Counted from the first letter of the stretch, positions 9,362 to 19,350 are shown. The stretch is 64,000 bases of DNA from an uncultured Alphaproteobacteria bacterium (GCA_943789475.1 CALSUG010000002.1:165739-229738), one strand, 5' to 3'. Notes: a model not told the origin generated them from the letters alone. Numbers and translations are program-made.

Positions 9362-10067
9362 AAAACAAGTTTGGGCAATACAACATATCGGATATGAGGA
9401 TTTAGGATCATTTGAAAATGTTTTAAAATCACGCGGATTCGAAGTTAAATATTTTTGTTCACGGCATGTTGATTACAAGGCTATGTTTGCCGCCGATCCA
9501 GATCTATTAATTGTTTTGGGTGGTCCGATGAGTGTGCATGACGTGGAAAATCATCCATGGATTGAACATGAACAACGATTTATCGAGGAACGCATTGCGA
9601 CCGAAAAACCATTGATGGGTATATGTTTTGGTGCACAAATCATTGCACAAGCGTTGGGCGCAAATTCTTATGTTGGAAAACAAGGTAAAGAAATAGGTTG
9701 GTCAAAAATAACTGTGAATGTAGATGGTCAAAAGACCCCATTTCGACATCTTGATGGATCATTGACCCATATGATGCATTGGCATGGTAATACATTTGAT
9801 TTGCCTGATGGTGCGGTTTTATTGGCCTCATCCGATAAATACCATAAACAAGCATACAGTTACGGTGACCATATTTTTTGTATGCAATGTCATCCAGAAG
9901 TCACAGAAGCGAAATTGCGACTATGGTATAGCTCGGGCGCATCAGAAATAGAAGAAGTCGGATTAACTATCGATAAAATGAAGGCGGACGCACACACGTA
10001 CAATGAACGTTTGTCGGATCAAGCCGCACTTTTCCTTAATGAATGGTTGGATGAACAAGGGTTATAA
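9351..10067 (+). CDS. Class I glutamine amidotransferase (GuaA N-domain-like)
   Basis: A 238-residue triad-type glutamine amidotransferase. The nucleophile is in GICFGAQIIAQALGA, with the catalytic His-Glu in MQCHPEVTEAK, and LIVLGGPMSVHDVENHPW is the family oxyanion region. Free-standing proteins of this size resemble the amidotransferase half of GMP synthase and act in uncertain pathways (some hydrolyse gamma-glutamyl compounds). The gene overlaps coaE by 11 bases and stops 2 bases before dnaQ, so it belongs to that operon. Substrate cannot be told from the sequence. Confidence 0.9.
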   Translation: MSDKKQVWAIQHIGYEDLGSFENVLKSRGFEVKYFCSRHVDYKAMFAADPDLLIVLGGPMSVHDVENHPWIEHEQRFIEERIATEKPLMGICFGAQIIAQALGANSYVGKQGKEIGWSKITVNVDGQKTPFRHLDGSLTHMMHWHGNTFDLPDGAVLLASSDKYHKQAYSYGDHIFCMQCHPEVTEAKLRLWYSSGASEIEEVGLTIDKMKADAHTYNERLSDQAALFLNEWLDEQGL

Positions 10068-10069
10068 AT

Positions 10070-10759
10070 ATGCGTGAAATTGTAATGGATACCGAAACAA
10101 CAGGAATGGACCCATATGAGGGTCATCGCATTGTTGAAATTGGATGTGTGGAAACGATCAATCATATTCCAACGGGAAATAACCTGCATATTTATATTAA
10201 TCCCGAGCGTGATGTTCCGGCCGAAGTTGTTGCGGTTCACGGCCTGACCGAAGAATTTTTGAAAGATAAAAAAACATTTGCGGAAACGTACCATGAATTT
10301 TTGGAATTTATCGGTAAGGACAAACTGGTCATTCATAACGCCGATTTTGATATGAAATTCATTAATCATCATTTGGGTGAAATGGGCGCCGCCCCTATCC
10401 CATCAACACAAGTGATTGATAGTTTGAAAATCGCGCGTAAAAAATTCCCTGGTTCGCCCGCATCATTGGACGCATTGTGTAAACGATTTCACGTTGATAA
10501 TTCGAACCGTACGCTTCACGGGGCGCTGCTCGATTCTGAAATTCTGGCCGAGGTTTATCTGGAATTACTGGGTGGTCGTCAAACGGGTTTGACATTGGAT
10601 AATGCGGATATGGGGTCAGGTACGGGTGATTTAACCGCACAATCAAGTGAACCAAAGAAAAAACGTGAACCACGCGTTTTTGATATTCCTACGGATGAAT
10701 TGGACGCGCATAATAAAATGATTGAAACATTAGGCGATAAAGCCGTTTGGAATAAATAA
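10070..10759 (+). CDS. dnaQ: DNA polymerase III epsilon subunit (3'-5' proofreading exonuclease)
   Basis: DnaQ proofreads DNA made by the replicative polymerase. The ExoI motif is MREIVMDTETTGMDP (catalytic Asp and Glu), ExoII is KLVIHNADFDMKFIN, and ExoIII is HGALLDSEILAEVYLEL with its catalytic His and Asp. After the exonuclease domain (to about residue 180) comes a tail ending in a helix, as in bacterial epsilon subunits that bind the alpha subunit. Length is 229 residues. It starts 2 bases after the amidotransferase gene. Its place near oriC is conserved in the class. Confidence 0.96.
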   Translation: MREIVMDTETTGMDPYEGHRIVEIGCVETINHIPTGNNLHIYINPERDVPAEVVAVHGLTEEFLKDKKTFAETYHEFLEFIGKDKLVIHNADFDMKFINHHLGEMGAAPIPSTQVIDSLKIARKKFPGSPASLDALCKRFHVDNSNRTLHGALLDSEILAEVYLELLGGRQTGLTLDNADMGSGTGDLTAQSSEPKKKREPRVFDIPTDELDAHNKMIETLGDKAVWNK

Positions 10760-10800
10760 CGCTATGTTTCGTGTGATGGGTTGGATAAACTAAACCCATC

Positions 10801-13122
10801 ATGGATCAACTTATCTCACCCGACCGATTATTATCTTATTTACAAGACATCAATACGCCAATGACCAAGAAGGATTTGGCCAAGGCCTTTGGTTTAAAAG
10901 GCAGTGATCGCATTATGTTGAAAGAGGCCATCCGTGATTTGATGGATTCCGGTCAAATTCAAAAAACGGCACAAAAAACATATGCGTTGGCAGGTGATGA
11001 TAATATTCCTGCCGTGGCGGTATTTCAGGTCACAGAAGTGAGCTTGGATGGTGAGGTTTACGCTCGTCCCATTGAAAATGCGGATTTAGAAAAAAAATTA
11101 ACGGATCCTATTTTAATTGATGTGCGTGGTAAAAAATCATGCGGTGCGAATGATCGTATTTTGGTGAAATTAAAAACGATTGATGATGGCGAAATTATCG
11201 GATTATTAATGCGTACACTGGGCGAGGTTGTGACAAAAACGATTTGTGGTCGCGCGGTTCAAACGCAAAAGGGATGGATCGTTGAACCTGTTAACAAATC
11301 TGATCGTGACACGTACAGATTATCAAATCCATCGGATGATTTAATTGACGGTCATTTGGTCGAGGTTGAATTAGAGCAAGAAAGTGGTCGTGGCTCGCTT
11401 CGTAAATCGGTTGCAAAATTGAAATCAATCATTGGGCATGATGATGATCCAAAGGCGATATCGTTGATCGCGATGTTTGAAAAAGGCCTTGTGCCTGAAT
11501 TCTCCGATAATGTTATCGAAGAAACAAAGGGTATGACCGTTCCTGAACTGAGAAATCGTGAAGATTTGCGTGATATTCCTCTTGTCACTATTGATGGTGC
11601 GGACGCGCGCGATTTTGATGATGCGGTATTTGCGGAAAAAACTGATGATGGCGGATTTCATATTATTGTCGCGATTGCCGATGTGTCGCATTATGTTCGT
11701 GAAGGAACTGAATTAGCCAAGGAAGCATACAAACGTGGAAATTCAACCTATTTCCCGGATCGTGTTGTACCGATGTTGCCCGAGGCTTTGTCTAACGATT
11801 TATGCTCGCTTCGCCCGCACGAAGAACGCGCCTGTATGGGGTTTCATTTATATACTGATAATCAGGGTATTTTAAAAAAATGGCGACCATTCCGCGGATT
11901 GATGAAATCGCATGCACGATTGATTTATGAACAGGTACAGGCCGCATTTGATGGTGTGATCGATGATAAAACGGCGCCGTTGTTGGATGATGTTTTGAAA
12001 CCAATGCATGCGGCCTTTAAAATGTTGGAAAAGGCCAGGTCAAAACGTGGTGCGTTGGACATTGATATGCCCGAACGCCAAATTATGATTGATGACACGG
12101 GCACAATGACTGGTGTTCAACTACGTGCGCGATTTGATGCACATAAAATGATCGAAGAATTCATGATCTTGGCCAATGTCGCGGCAGCCGAGGCTTTGGA
12201 GGCAAAATCAGCGCCATGCATCTACCGTATTCATGATCAACCAGACAGCGAACGTATTGATAACGCATCAAATTTTTTGGAAGGATTTGGTATTAATTTG
12301 GCCAAGGGGAATGTCCCAAAACCCATCGTATTGAATAGCATTTTGAAAAAGGTCGAAGGTGAAGACCACGCACACTTGGTCAATGAAGTTGTTTTACGAT
12401 CACAATCACAAGCGGTTTATAGTCCGGATAACGTTGGGCATTATGGTTTGGCATTATCAAAATATGCACATTTCACATCCCCTATTCGTCGTTATGCCGA
12501 TTTGATCGTGCATCGATCAATTATTAATGCCTATGGATTAGGTGATGGTGGGTTAACCGAAACGGAAAGCGTGACCATTGGCGAAATTTCCGATCATATT
12601 TCAAAAACTGAACGGAACTCTATGGTCGCGGAACGATCCGCGGTTGATCGGTTCACCGCATCATATTTGGAAACACGTACGGCACAGGAATTTACGGGTC
12701 GTATATCGGGTGTTACCCATTTTGGATTGTTTGTACGATTGGATGAAAATGGCGCGGATGGTTTGATACCGATTAAAACATTGCCCGATGATTATTATGA
12801 ACATGTTGAGAAGGCGCATGCTTTGATTGGTCGTCGGACAAAACGAATTTTCCGTCTATGTGCGCCTGTACGTATCATGATCCGCGAGGCGGATCGATTG
12901 ACAGGATCATGCATATTGGCACTTGTCCCTGGACAAACCAGTGCGGATATCCCCGGATTTTTTGGTGCGCATGATGTGTTACCAAAACAAGGATCGCGTG
13001 GTCACCGTGATGGTGGTAAAAATTTTAGAGGTAAATCATCAAAATCTAGTGAGGATAAAAAACCGTTCAAGAAAAAGAAAAAAACAACACCAAAGCATAA
13101 AAAGAAAAAGACAGCAAAATAA
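10801..13122 (+). CDS. rnr: Ribonuclease R
   Basis: RNase R is a 3'-5' exoribonuclease that degrades structured RNA. The 773-residue protein shows an N-terminal winged-helix-like segment (MTKKDLAKAFGL), cold-shock domains, the RNB catalytic core (LVTIDGADARDFDDAVFAE, then NSTYFPDRVVPMLPEALSNDLCSL) and HFTSPIRRYADLIVHR. A C-terminal S1 domain follows (FTGRISGVTHFGLFVRLDENGADGLIP) and the chain ends in a very Lys-rich tail. All parts of the family are present. It lies 41 bases after dnaQ and may share its transcript. Confidence 0.97.
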   Translation: MDQLISPDRLLSYLQDINTPMTKKDLAKAFGLKGSDRIMLKEAIRDLMDSGQIQKTAQKTYALAGDDNIPAVAVFQVTEVSLDGEVYARPIENADLEKKLTDPILIDVRGKKSCGANDRILVKLKTIDDGEIIGLLMRTLGEVVTKTICGRAVQTQKGWIVEPVNKSDRDTYRLSNPSDDLIDGHLVEVELEQESGRGSLRKSVAKLKSIIGHDDDPKAISLIAMFEKGLVPEFSDNVIEETKGMTVPELRNREDLRDIPLVTIDGADARDFDDAVFAEKTDDGGFHIIVAIADVSHYVREGTELAKEAYKRGNSTYFPDRVVPMLPEALSNDLCSLRPHEERACMGFHLYTDNQGILKKWRPFRGLMKSHARLIYEQVQAAFDGVIDDKTAPLLDDVLKPMHAAFKMLEKARSKRGALDIDMPERQIMIDDTGTMTGVQLRARFDAHKMIEEFMILANVAAAEALEAKSAPCIYRIHDQPDSERIDNASNFLEGFGINLAKGNVPKPIVLNSILKKVEGEDHAHLVNEVVLRSQSQAVYSPDNVGHYGLALSKYAHFTSPIRRYADLIVHRSIINAYGLGDGGLTETESVTIGEISDHISKTERNSMVAERSAVDRFTASYLETRTAQEFTGRISGVTHFGLFVRLDENGADGLIPIKTLPDDYYEHVEKAHALIGRRTKRIFRLCAPVRIMIREADRLTGSCILALVPGQTSADIPGFFGAHDVLPKQGSRGHRDGGKNFRGKSSKSSEDKKPFKKKKKTTPKHKKKKTAK

Positions 13123-13166
13123 CCACTGTCTTGTCATACCATAATGAAGCACATAGACTTATCGTT

Positions 13167-14075
13167 ATGAATAACACAATTATTACGATTTTTGGTGCAA
13201 CGGGTTTTATTGGATCAGAAACTGTCCGCGTTTTGGCTGCACAAGGATATATCTTACGCTTACCACGCAGACATCCAAAAAAGGCAGATATGCTAAAATT
13301 TAACGGTGATGTTGGACAAATTGTTCCTATTACATGTGATTATACAGCTAAGGGTATTGATAGTGTCATTGCAGGATCACATGCGGTGATTAATTGTACG
13401 GGAATTTTGGTGGAAAAGGGACATAAATCATTTATGGGTACGCACTGTTATTTAGCTGAAGATATTGCAAAATCGTGTACAAAAAATGGGGTTGAACAAT
13501 TGGTTCACATTAGCGCATTAGGTGTTGATAAATCACGTTCTCACTATGGGAAAAGTAAGCTATCTGGTGAACAGGTTATTTGCAAAAATTTTGATAAGGT
13601 GATGATCATACGCCCGTCTATTGTTTTTGGTGTACAAGACAATTTTTTCAATATGTTTGCAAAAATAGGAACTGTTTCACCACTTTTACCTTTAATAGGT
13701 GGCGGTAAAACATTATTTCAACCTATTTATGTTGGAGATGTTGCAAAGGCGATTTCAAATGCCATTAAAAATAAATCCTTGGGTATATATGAATTGGGCG
13801 GACCAGATATTGTGTCATTCAAAGACATTTTAAAGAAGTTAAAATCATATACAGGACAAAAATTTTGCTTGTTACCCTTGCCTTTTTTTATTGCAAAAAT
13901 TCAAGCTGTGATGATGAGTATTTTACCAAATGCGCCTATAACGATTGATCAAATTCGATCACTTAAAACGGATTCGATTGTTGATAAACATGCCATGACT
14001 TTGTCTGATTTAAATGTTAAACCAACACCTATGGATCAAATTTTACCATCATATTTGGAACGATTTAAAAAATGA
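13167..14075 (+). CDS. NAD(P)-binding epimerase, NDUFA9/complex I-associated type
   Basis: An atypical short-chain dehydrogenase of the NDUFA9-like branch. The nucleotide-binding motif is ITIFGATGFIGSETVRVLAAQGY, and HYGKSKLSGEQ supplies a YxxxK pair. In alphaproteobacteria such proteins are usually annotated as complex I NDUFA9 subunit family proteins, but the actual substrate is unknown. The track starts at 13131; the ATG at 13167 gives the standard N-terminus (about 302 residues). It overlaps the surA start by four bases, so the two are coupled. RBS evidence is weak. Confidence 0.87.
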   Translation: MNNTIITIFGATGFIGSETVRVLAAQGYILRLPRRHPKKADMLKFNGDVGQIVPITCDYTAKGIDSVIAGSHAVINCTGILVEKGHKSFMGTHCYLAEDIAKSCTKNGVEQLVHISALGVDKSRSHYGKSKLSGEQVICKNFDKVMIIRPSIVFGVQDNFFNMFAKIGTVSPLLPLIGGGKTLFQPIYVGDVAKAISNAIKNKSLGIYELGGPDIVSFKDILKKLKSYTGQKFCLLPLPFFIAKIQAVMMSILPNAPITIDQIRSLKTDSIVDKHAMTLSDLNVKPTPMDQILPSYLERFKK

Positions 14076-15328
14076 AATTATACTTAGCATTCTTTTTTAT
14101 TGCAGTAATCGGCATAATTGCGCCGCCGTCACATGCACAACGCTCGGATTCGATTGCCGCGGTTGTTAATGGCGATGTCATTACCTACACGGATTTATAT
14201 GATCGTATGAGTTTGATTTTGAAATCATCTGGTATGCCTGACACACAGAAATTTAAAGAACGATTATTGCCTCAAGTTTTGACAGGTTTAATTACAGAGC
14301 AAATTCAATTACAGGAAGCAAAAAAATTGGGATTTGATGTTTCAAGTGATGAAATTGCAAAAGGATTTGCAGAATTATCAGGTCAAAATCGTTTAAAACC
14401 TGAACAGTTCAAATCTATTTTAAAACGTCAAAAGGTTCAAATTGGAACCTTGGAAAAACAAATTGAGTCACAATTGGCGTGGGGAAAAGTTGTTCAAAAA
14501 GAAATTCGCCCTCGTATTGCGTTGAGTGACGCAGAAATTAATGCAGAAGTTGAAAGGTTAGAAAAAAGAGAAGGGCAAGAAGAATTCTTTGTGGCTGAGA
14601 TTTTTATGCCCGTTAATGATAACGCTGCTGAAAAAGATGTTCGTAAAGCCGCAGCCGATCTTTCAAAACAGTTAAAACAAAATGTTAAAAAATTTCCTGC
14701 GGCAGCACGCCAATTTTCACAAAGTTCAACTGCGGCCAATGGTGGTATTATTGGTTGGATAACTGCTGATCAATTGGGCGAAGATATCGAATTTACATTG
14801 TCTAAAATGGATGAAAATATGGTGAGTTCCGCAATTAAAAATGATGAAGGGTACACGATATTATTTGTTCGTGATAAACGTATAATTGATTTAGGGAATG
14901 CACAGGTTCAAGAAAAATTACGTATAAAAATGGCCGTTTTCGAAATACCAGAAAACCAATCTGATCGGAACGAATTAAATGATATCGTCGATGATTTCCG
15001 TCGTGATGTGAAAGGTTGTCTTGATATCTTAAAGCGCACGGCGAAGATGCAAAATGTTCGTTTGGATGAGGTTGATGATGAAGTCTCTAATATTTCACCC
15101 AATATAAATGATGCTATTGCCGATATTAATATTGGTGAGGTAGGAAAAAATATAACAACCGAAACACATATCACTGTTCCAATGTTATGTGGTCGTGACG
15201 GTGGTGGTGAAAATACTGCGTTAAAACGTGAAATTGAAAATCGTATGGGTACACAGCGTATGGATATTTTGCAAAAACGTTATTTGCGTGACCTCATTTC
15301 AGACGCATATATTGAACGTCGTGTTTAA
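14072..15328 (+). CDS. surA: Periplasmic peptidyl-prolyl isomerase / chaperone SurA
   Basis: SurA escorts unfolded outer-membrane proteins across the periplasm. A signal peptide ends at about SHAQ (residue 23). The SurA N-terminal domain follows (SIAAVVNGDVITYTDLYDRM, with LLPQVLTGLITEQIQLQEAKKLGF). One parvulin-type domain lies at about residues 165-265 (AARQFSQSSTAANGGIIGWI), fewer than the two in E. coli. Length is 418. The usual alphaproteobacterial order is surA-pdxA-rsmA; here pdxA is absent and rsmA begins 2 bases after the stop. Confidence 0.92.
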   Translation: MKLYLAFFFIAVIGIIAPPSHAQRSDSIAAVVNGDVITYTDLYDRMSLILKSSGMPDTQKFKERLLPQVLTGLITEQIQLQEAKKLGFDVSSDEIAKGFAELSGQNRLKPEQFKSILKRQKVQIGTLEKQIESQLAWGKVVQKEIRPRIALSDAEINAEVERLEKREGQEEFFVAEIFMPVNDNAAEKDVRKAAADLSKQLKQNVKKFPAAARQFSQSSTAANGGIIGWITADQLGEDIEFTLSKMDENMVSSAIKNDEGYTILFVRDKRIIDLGNAQVQEKLRIKMAVFEIPENQSDRNELNDIVDDFRRDVKGCLDILKRTAKMQNVRLDEVDDEVSNISPNINDAIADINIGEVGKNITTETHITVPMLCGRDGGGENTALKREIENRMGTQRMDILQKRYLRDLISDAYIERRV

Positions 15329-15330
15329 TC

Positions 15331-16164
15331 GTGTGTGATTCTGTCGAAAATTTACCCCCATTACGTGATATCATCCGTGATAATGATTTACGCGCGACCA
15401 AAGCCTTGGGACAAAATTTTCTATGCGACCTTAACCTGACCCGTAAAATTGCACGTCATGCCGATATTCAACTCAACGACCATGTCATTGAAATTGGCCC
15501 TGGCCCTGGCGGCCTCACCCGTGGAATATTATTAGAAGGTGGACAAAATTTAACCGCGATAGAATTCGACGCGCGCGCCGTTCGTGCATTACAAAGTTTG
15601 GACGAGGCATCGGGCGAACGGTTGAACCTCATTCATGGTGATGCGTTAAAAGACGACACAATGAAATATGGTGATGATGGCACGCGTAAAATCGTTGCCA
15701 ACCTGCCATACAATATTGCAACACCACTCCTGATTGGATGGTTAAAACAAATACATGCCTATGGCGCGGACGCATACCAATCGATTACGGTTATGGTTCA
15801 AAAGGAAGTTGCCGAACGAATGTGCGCGACGGACAATACCAAACAATATGGGCGCCTTGGCGTTTTGTGCCAATGGTTATGTGATGCACGGATTTGTTTT
15901 GACGTGCCTGCATCGGCCTTTGTGCCGCCACCAAAGGTCACGTCATCAATTATTCAATTAATACCTAAAAAACGTAATGATGATATTGCGTTTGAAGTGA
16001 TTGAGAAATTGACGGAGAATGCATTTGGCCAACGGCGTAAAACAATTCGACAATCATTGAAAAAATATAAAGATACGGTTGAGGCCACAGGAATTGATAA
16101 TTCACAACGTGCTGAAAATTTATCAATTAGTGATTTTCTTAATATTGCAAAACACATGTCATGA
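15331..16164 (+). CDS. rsmA: 16S rRNA dimethyladenosine transferase (KsgA/RsmA)
   Basis: RsmA dimethylates two adjacent adenosines near the 3' end of 16S rRNA during small-subunit maturation. Motifs: KALGQNFLCDLNLTRKIAR, the SAM-binding IEIGPGPGGLTRGIL, and the catalytic motif IV NLPYNIATPLLIGWL. The start is a GTG at 15331, 2 bases after surA, and 277 residues is the usual length. The C-terminal helical domain holds FGQRRKTIRQSL, as expected. It overlaps the next gene by four bases (ATGA), which points to a surA-rsmA-SDR transcript. Confidence 0.96.
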   Translation: MCDSVENLPPLRDIIRDNDLRATKALGQNFLCDLNLTRKIARHADIQLNDHVIEIGPGPGGLTRGILLEGGQNLTAIEFDARAVRALQSLDEASGERLNLIHGDALKDDTMKYGDDGTRKIVANLPYNIATPLLIGWLKQIHAYGADAYQSITVMVQKEVAERMCATDNTKQYGRLGVLCQWLCDARICFDVPASAFVPPPKVTSSIIQLIPKKRNDDIAFEVIEKLTENAFGQRRKTIRQSLKKYKDTVEATGIDNSQRAENLSISDFLNIAKHMS

Positions 16165-16901
16165 AACATATTTTGATTACAGGATCGAGCAGTGGATTGG
16201 GCGAAGCCCTCGCGCTCAACTATGCATCTGAAAATATTTTATTATCTTTATGTGGTCGCGATAAAAAACGCCTTGATGCAATAGGTGGGCAGTGCAAAAA
16301 GTTAGGCGCAAATGTTCATACAAAAATTATCGATGTATTGGACAAACAATCCATGGAAAAATGGATCATCGCGCGTGATAAAAAGCACTCTATCGATATT
16401 ATTGTCGCCAATGCAGGGATCAGTGGTACAGATGATAGTTTGACCAGCGCTGAAAAAATATTCGATATTAATATGGGCGGTGTCGTGAATACCATTCACC
16501 CAATAATTCCACGAATGCAGGAAAGACGTACAGGGCAAATCGCATTGGTATCGTCATTGGCAGGATATAAAGGATTATCATCCGCACCGGCCTATTCCGC
16601 AAGTAAGGTTTTTGTGAAGGGTTATGGGGAGGCTCTGCGCGGAAAATTATCACCCGATGGCATAAAGGTGAATGTTATTTGTCCTGGGTTTGTGCGTTCA
16701 CGCATCACCGATCAAAATGATTTTCCAATGCCCGGATTTATGGAGGCGGACAAGGCCGCCAAAATCATTGTAAATGGGTTAGAAAAAAACAAACCGGTCA
16801 TTGCCTTTCCATGGTTTATGCGTTTTGGCGTATGGTTTTTATCCACCCTTCCCGCCTTTATCGCAGAATGGATCACATGCCTACTTCCTAAAAAATCATA
16901 A
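16161..16901 (+). CDS. Short-chain dehydrogenase/reductase
   Basis: A 246-residue classical SDR. The cofactor motif is LITGSSSGLGEALAL, NAGI follows (IIVANAGISG), and the catalytic triad is present as Ser (ALVSSLAGYKG) and YSASK. The C-terminus has a hydrophobic region (FPWFMRFGVWFLSTLPAFIAEWITCLLP) that could attach it to the membrane, as in SDRs acting on lipid substrates. The ATG overlaps the rsmA stop. Substrate unknown. Confidence 0.9.
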   Translation: MKHILITGSSSGLGEALALNYASENILLSLCGRDKKRLDAIGGQCKKLGANVHTKIIDVLDKQSMEKWIIARDKKHSIDIIVANAGISGTDDSLTSAEKIFDINMGGVVNTIHPIIPRMQERRTGQIALVSSLAGYKGLSSAPAYSASKVFVKGYGEALRGKLSPDGIKVNVICPGFVRSRITDQNDFPMPGFMEADKAAKIIVNGLEKNKPVIAFPWFMRFGVWFLSTLPAFIAEWITCLLPKKS

Positions 16902-16919
16902 TTATTTTCTCTAATTTGA

Positions 16920-17162
16920 TGGAACAACCTTCGACTGTTAAAATTATTCCATAACGTAAATCATATAAAGAAAGTTAAAAAATGGTGGAATGACGATAAT
17001 GCAGAAACAAGAAAGTTTTTAGAAAGAGGTGTTTTTTATATTGTGTATCCTCCTCTAAGAAGGTTGTGGAATAAAGTAAAACGTTCAAAACGAGTAAATA
17101 ATATAATGGATGGTGTTCTTATAATAATTGGTGCCAGTATAATATTGTCACTACCATTTTAA
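16920..17162 (+). pseudogene. Start-less 80-codon open frame with a C-terminal hydrophobic helix
   Basis: The 263-base gap between the SDR gene and the convergent glycosyltransferase holds a frame open for 80 codons (from the stop at 16917-16919 to TAA at 17160-17162). It reads as a basic, Trp/Lys/Arg-rich stretch (KKWWNDDNAETRKFLERG, YPPLRRLWNKV) followed by a membrane-type helix (VLIIIGASIILSLPF). There is no ATG or GTG near its 5' end. It uses AGA and AGG for arginine, unlike the neighbours which prefer CGT. It may be the tail of a truncated accessory gene, or chance. Confidence 0.3.
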
Positions 17163-17164
17163 TT

Positions 17165-18325
17165 TCATAATCCACCAAACTTGGCACGGAGGATATCGGC
17201 GTATACCTCCATCGTGGCGTTACACATTTTATCTTTTGTGAAATTATCACTCACATGTGCGATTGACCGTGTCGCCAGCTCAGTCCGTTGTTCATCATTC
17301 ATCGCCAATGCCTGACGCAACGATTCCGCCAATGCATCCGCATCACCAACGGGGAATAACCACCCTGTTTGTTTATGAATGACCGTTTCCTTGAACCCAC
17401 CATAATCAGAAGCAATTACAGGACGACCCATCGCTTGTGCCTCAATCGGTGTACGCCCGAACCCTTCGGGAACGATTGACGGTGCAACAACGATTGATGA
17501 TAGATAATATGCCGCGGGCATATCCGTACAATTATCAACAATACGCACCATACCTGATAAATTTTTTTCGGTTATTGATTTTTCTAATTCTTCTTGAAAT
17601 TCATTACGTCCTTGGTTTGGTCCAACCATGATACAAAAAATATCGCGACGACCCAATTTTTCCAATGCATCAATCAATACCTGATGCCCCTTAATACGAC
17701 TAACCCGTCCGGGCATAAGGATGAGGGGAACACCATCTGGTGCTCTCCATTGCTTTGCCAAATTCATTGCACGTTCGGCGGTGACCAATTCGGGTTGAAA
17801 TTTTTCTAAATCGACACTGCGCGGAATTGTGACCAAATTACGTGGATCAACATCAAAAAATTCACGAACATAATCACCAATAAAATTCGATATTGCAATT
17901 ACACGGTTCCCTCGTGTCATCACACTATTGTACCAATGTTTTACACGGTTTTCATTCCCCTTATATGCCGCATGAACGGTTGTTACAAATGGTGTACGCA
18001 TACCCTTACACGCCCAATACGCACTCCATGCTGGTGCACGTGATCTCACATGTACAATATCAACATCATGTTTTACAATTAATTTTTTCAAACGTTGCGT
18101 ATTACGCCAAATCGTTAATGGGTTTTTGGAATGAACGGGTAAATCAATATGATCAGATTTAATACGGAGGAGGTCAGGGACACGCGACCCGCCATTGGAT
18201 ACCACAATCGACCGTGCGCCCGATTTTACAATTTCGGATGCAATATCAATGCATCCTTGTTCCGCACCGCCAATGCCCAATTCAGGGATGATTTGCATGA
18301 TTGTTAATTTTTTTGTGTCTTGCAT
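17165..18325 (-). CDS. Glycosyltransferase, family 4 type
   Basis: A 386-residue GT-B fold glycosyltransferase. The N-terminus has [20 protein letters not shown], typical of GT4 acceptor domains, and the donor half contains [21 protein letters not shown] and the EX7E-type region [26 protein letters not shown]. It probably adds a sugar to a cell-surface polysaccharide or lipid at the cytoplasmic face of the membrane; donor and acceptor cannot be read from the sequence. It is a single gene, convergent with the SDR block, divergent from the hydrolase to its right with a 47-base gap. Confidence 0.93.
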   Translation of the reverse strand: MQDTKKLTIMQIIPELGIGGAEQGCIDIASEIVKSGARSIVVSNGGSRVPDLLRIKSDHIDLPVHSKNPLTIWRNTQRLKKLIVKHDVDIVHVRSRAPAWSAYWACKGMRTPFVTTVHAAYKGNENRVKHWYNSVMTRGNRVIAISNFIGDYVREFFDVDPRNLVTIPRSVDLEKFQPELVTAERAMNLAKQWRAPDGVPLILMPGRVSRIKGHQVLIDALEKLGRRDIFCIMVGPNQGRNEFQEELEKSITEKNLSGMVRIVDNCTDMPAAYYLSSIVVAPSIVPEGFGRTPIEAQAMGRPVIASDYGGFKETVIHKQTGWLFPVGDADALAESLRQALAMNDEQRTELATRSIAHVSDNFTKDKMCNATMEVYADILRAKFGGL

Positions 18326-18372
18326 CTTAACTATATCTTTTTTGAATGATTCTTATGGATTATAGTTGAAAT

Positions 18373-19113
18373 ATGACAGACATCAAATTTATTGACGGAC
18401 CAAACGGTAAAACCGCATATCAATTCGTTGAAGGCGATAATGATCTTCCTCCTATTGTATTTTTATGTGGTTTTAAATCCGACATGGGGGGTAGCAAGGC
18501 TGAATGGCTTCAGGATTATTGTGTTGCCAATAATCGTACATATTTACGATTTGATTATTTTGCTCATGGGCAATCGGATGGTGATTTTAAAAATTATACA
18601 ATTAGCCGCGGTGTTATGGATTCCGTATTCATGATGAATGAATTTATTAAACGTCCGGCCATTGTTATTGGATCGTCCATGGGTGGGTGGATCGCCATGC
18701 GTTTGATACAAATGATGCCTGATCTCATTCATGGTTTTATAGGTATTGCTGCCGCACCTGATTTTACACGTAAAATATATGCACAACTGGATGATGGACA
18801 CCTCAACCAATTACAGGAAAAGGGATATATAGAAGAAGACAGTGGTTACGACGAACCCTATATCTTTACACAAGCACTTTTTGATGATGGTGAAAGTCAA
18901 TCTGTTATGGATCGTCCGATTGAATTTGATGGTGCGGTTCACCTTATCCAAGGTAAGGAAGATACATCTGTTGATTGGCATGTGCCCGATGCGATTAATA
19001 CTGTGTTTGATGGGCGCGCCGAAATCACATTGATTGATGATGGCGATCACAGTCTGTCTAGACCACAAGATTTGGACATCTTACAAGGCGCGATTGAAAA
19101 AATGTCATCTTGA
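18373..19113 (+). CDS. Alpha/beta hydrolase
   Basis: A 246-residue alpha/beta hydrolase. The oxyanion strand is PPIVFLCGFKSDMGGSKA, the nucleophile elbow is VIGSSMGGWIAM (GxSxG at about residue 98), the acid is in IQGKEDTSVDW and the catalytic His in DDGDHSLSRPQDL. This layout matches small bacterial esterase-like proteins related to mammalian ABHD10 (palmitoyl-thioesterase), but substrate is not certain. The gene is followed directly by tRNA-Ser. Confidence 0.88.
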   Translation: MTDIKFIDGPNGKTAYQFVEGDNDLPPIVFLCGFKSDMGGSKAEWLQDYCVANNRTYLRFDYFAHGQSDGDFKNYTISRGVMDSVFMMNEFIKRPAIVIGSSMGGWIAMRLIQMMPDLIHGFIGIAAAPDFTRKIYAQLDDGHLNQLQEKGYIEEDSGYDEPYIFTQALFDDGESQSVMDRPIEFDGAVHLIQGKEDTSVDWHVPDAINTVFDGRAEITLIDDGDHSLSRPQDLDILQGAIEKMSS

Positions 19114-19149
19114 CTTATGCACGGGTATCGCCGATAACAAACGATCTAA

Positions 19150-19239
19150 GGAGAGGTGGCCGAGTGGCTTAAGGCGCACGCTTGGAAAGCGTGTTTAGGG
19201 TTAAACCTAACGTGGGTTCGAATCCCATCCTCTCCGCCA
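19150..19239 (+). tRNA. tRNA-Ser (GGA), integration site of the island
   Basis: A class II tRNA: the acceptor arm GGAGAGG pairs with CCTCTCC, the anticodon loop CTTGGAAAG carries GGA (serine), there is a long variable arm (TAGGGTTAAACCTAA), a T-arm with GGTTCGAATCC, and a genome-encoded CCA. Its 3' end is duplicated at 35388-35404, marking it as the attachment site of the downstream genomic island. The gene itself stays intact. Confidence 0.97.
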
Positions 19240-19241
19240 TT
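19224..19241 (+). repeat. attL: attL: tRNA-Ser 3' end
   Basis: CCCATCCTCTCCGCCATT overlaps the T-arm and acceptor end of the tRNA. A near-identical copy, CCCATCCTCCCGCCATT (one T missing), lies at 35388-35404. An integrase gene starts 160 bases to the right. Together these mark the left junction of an integrated element. Confidence 0.8.
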
Positions 19242-19350
19242 GATCTATCCAACACCATCCAATAAAATCCACAAGAACAATATATATCAACAGTTGTACG
19301 GTATTTTTTGTGCAGTATCATCCAATATTATTTATTGGCATCCATAAATT

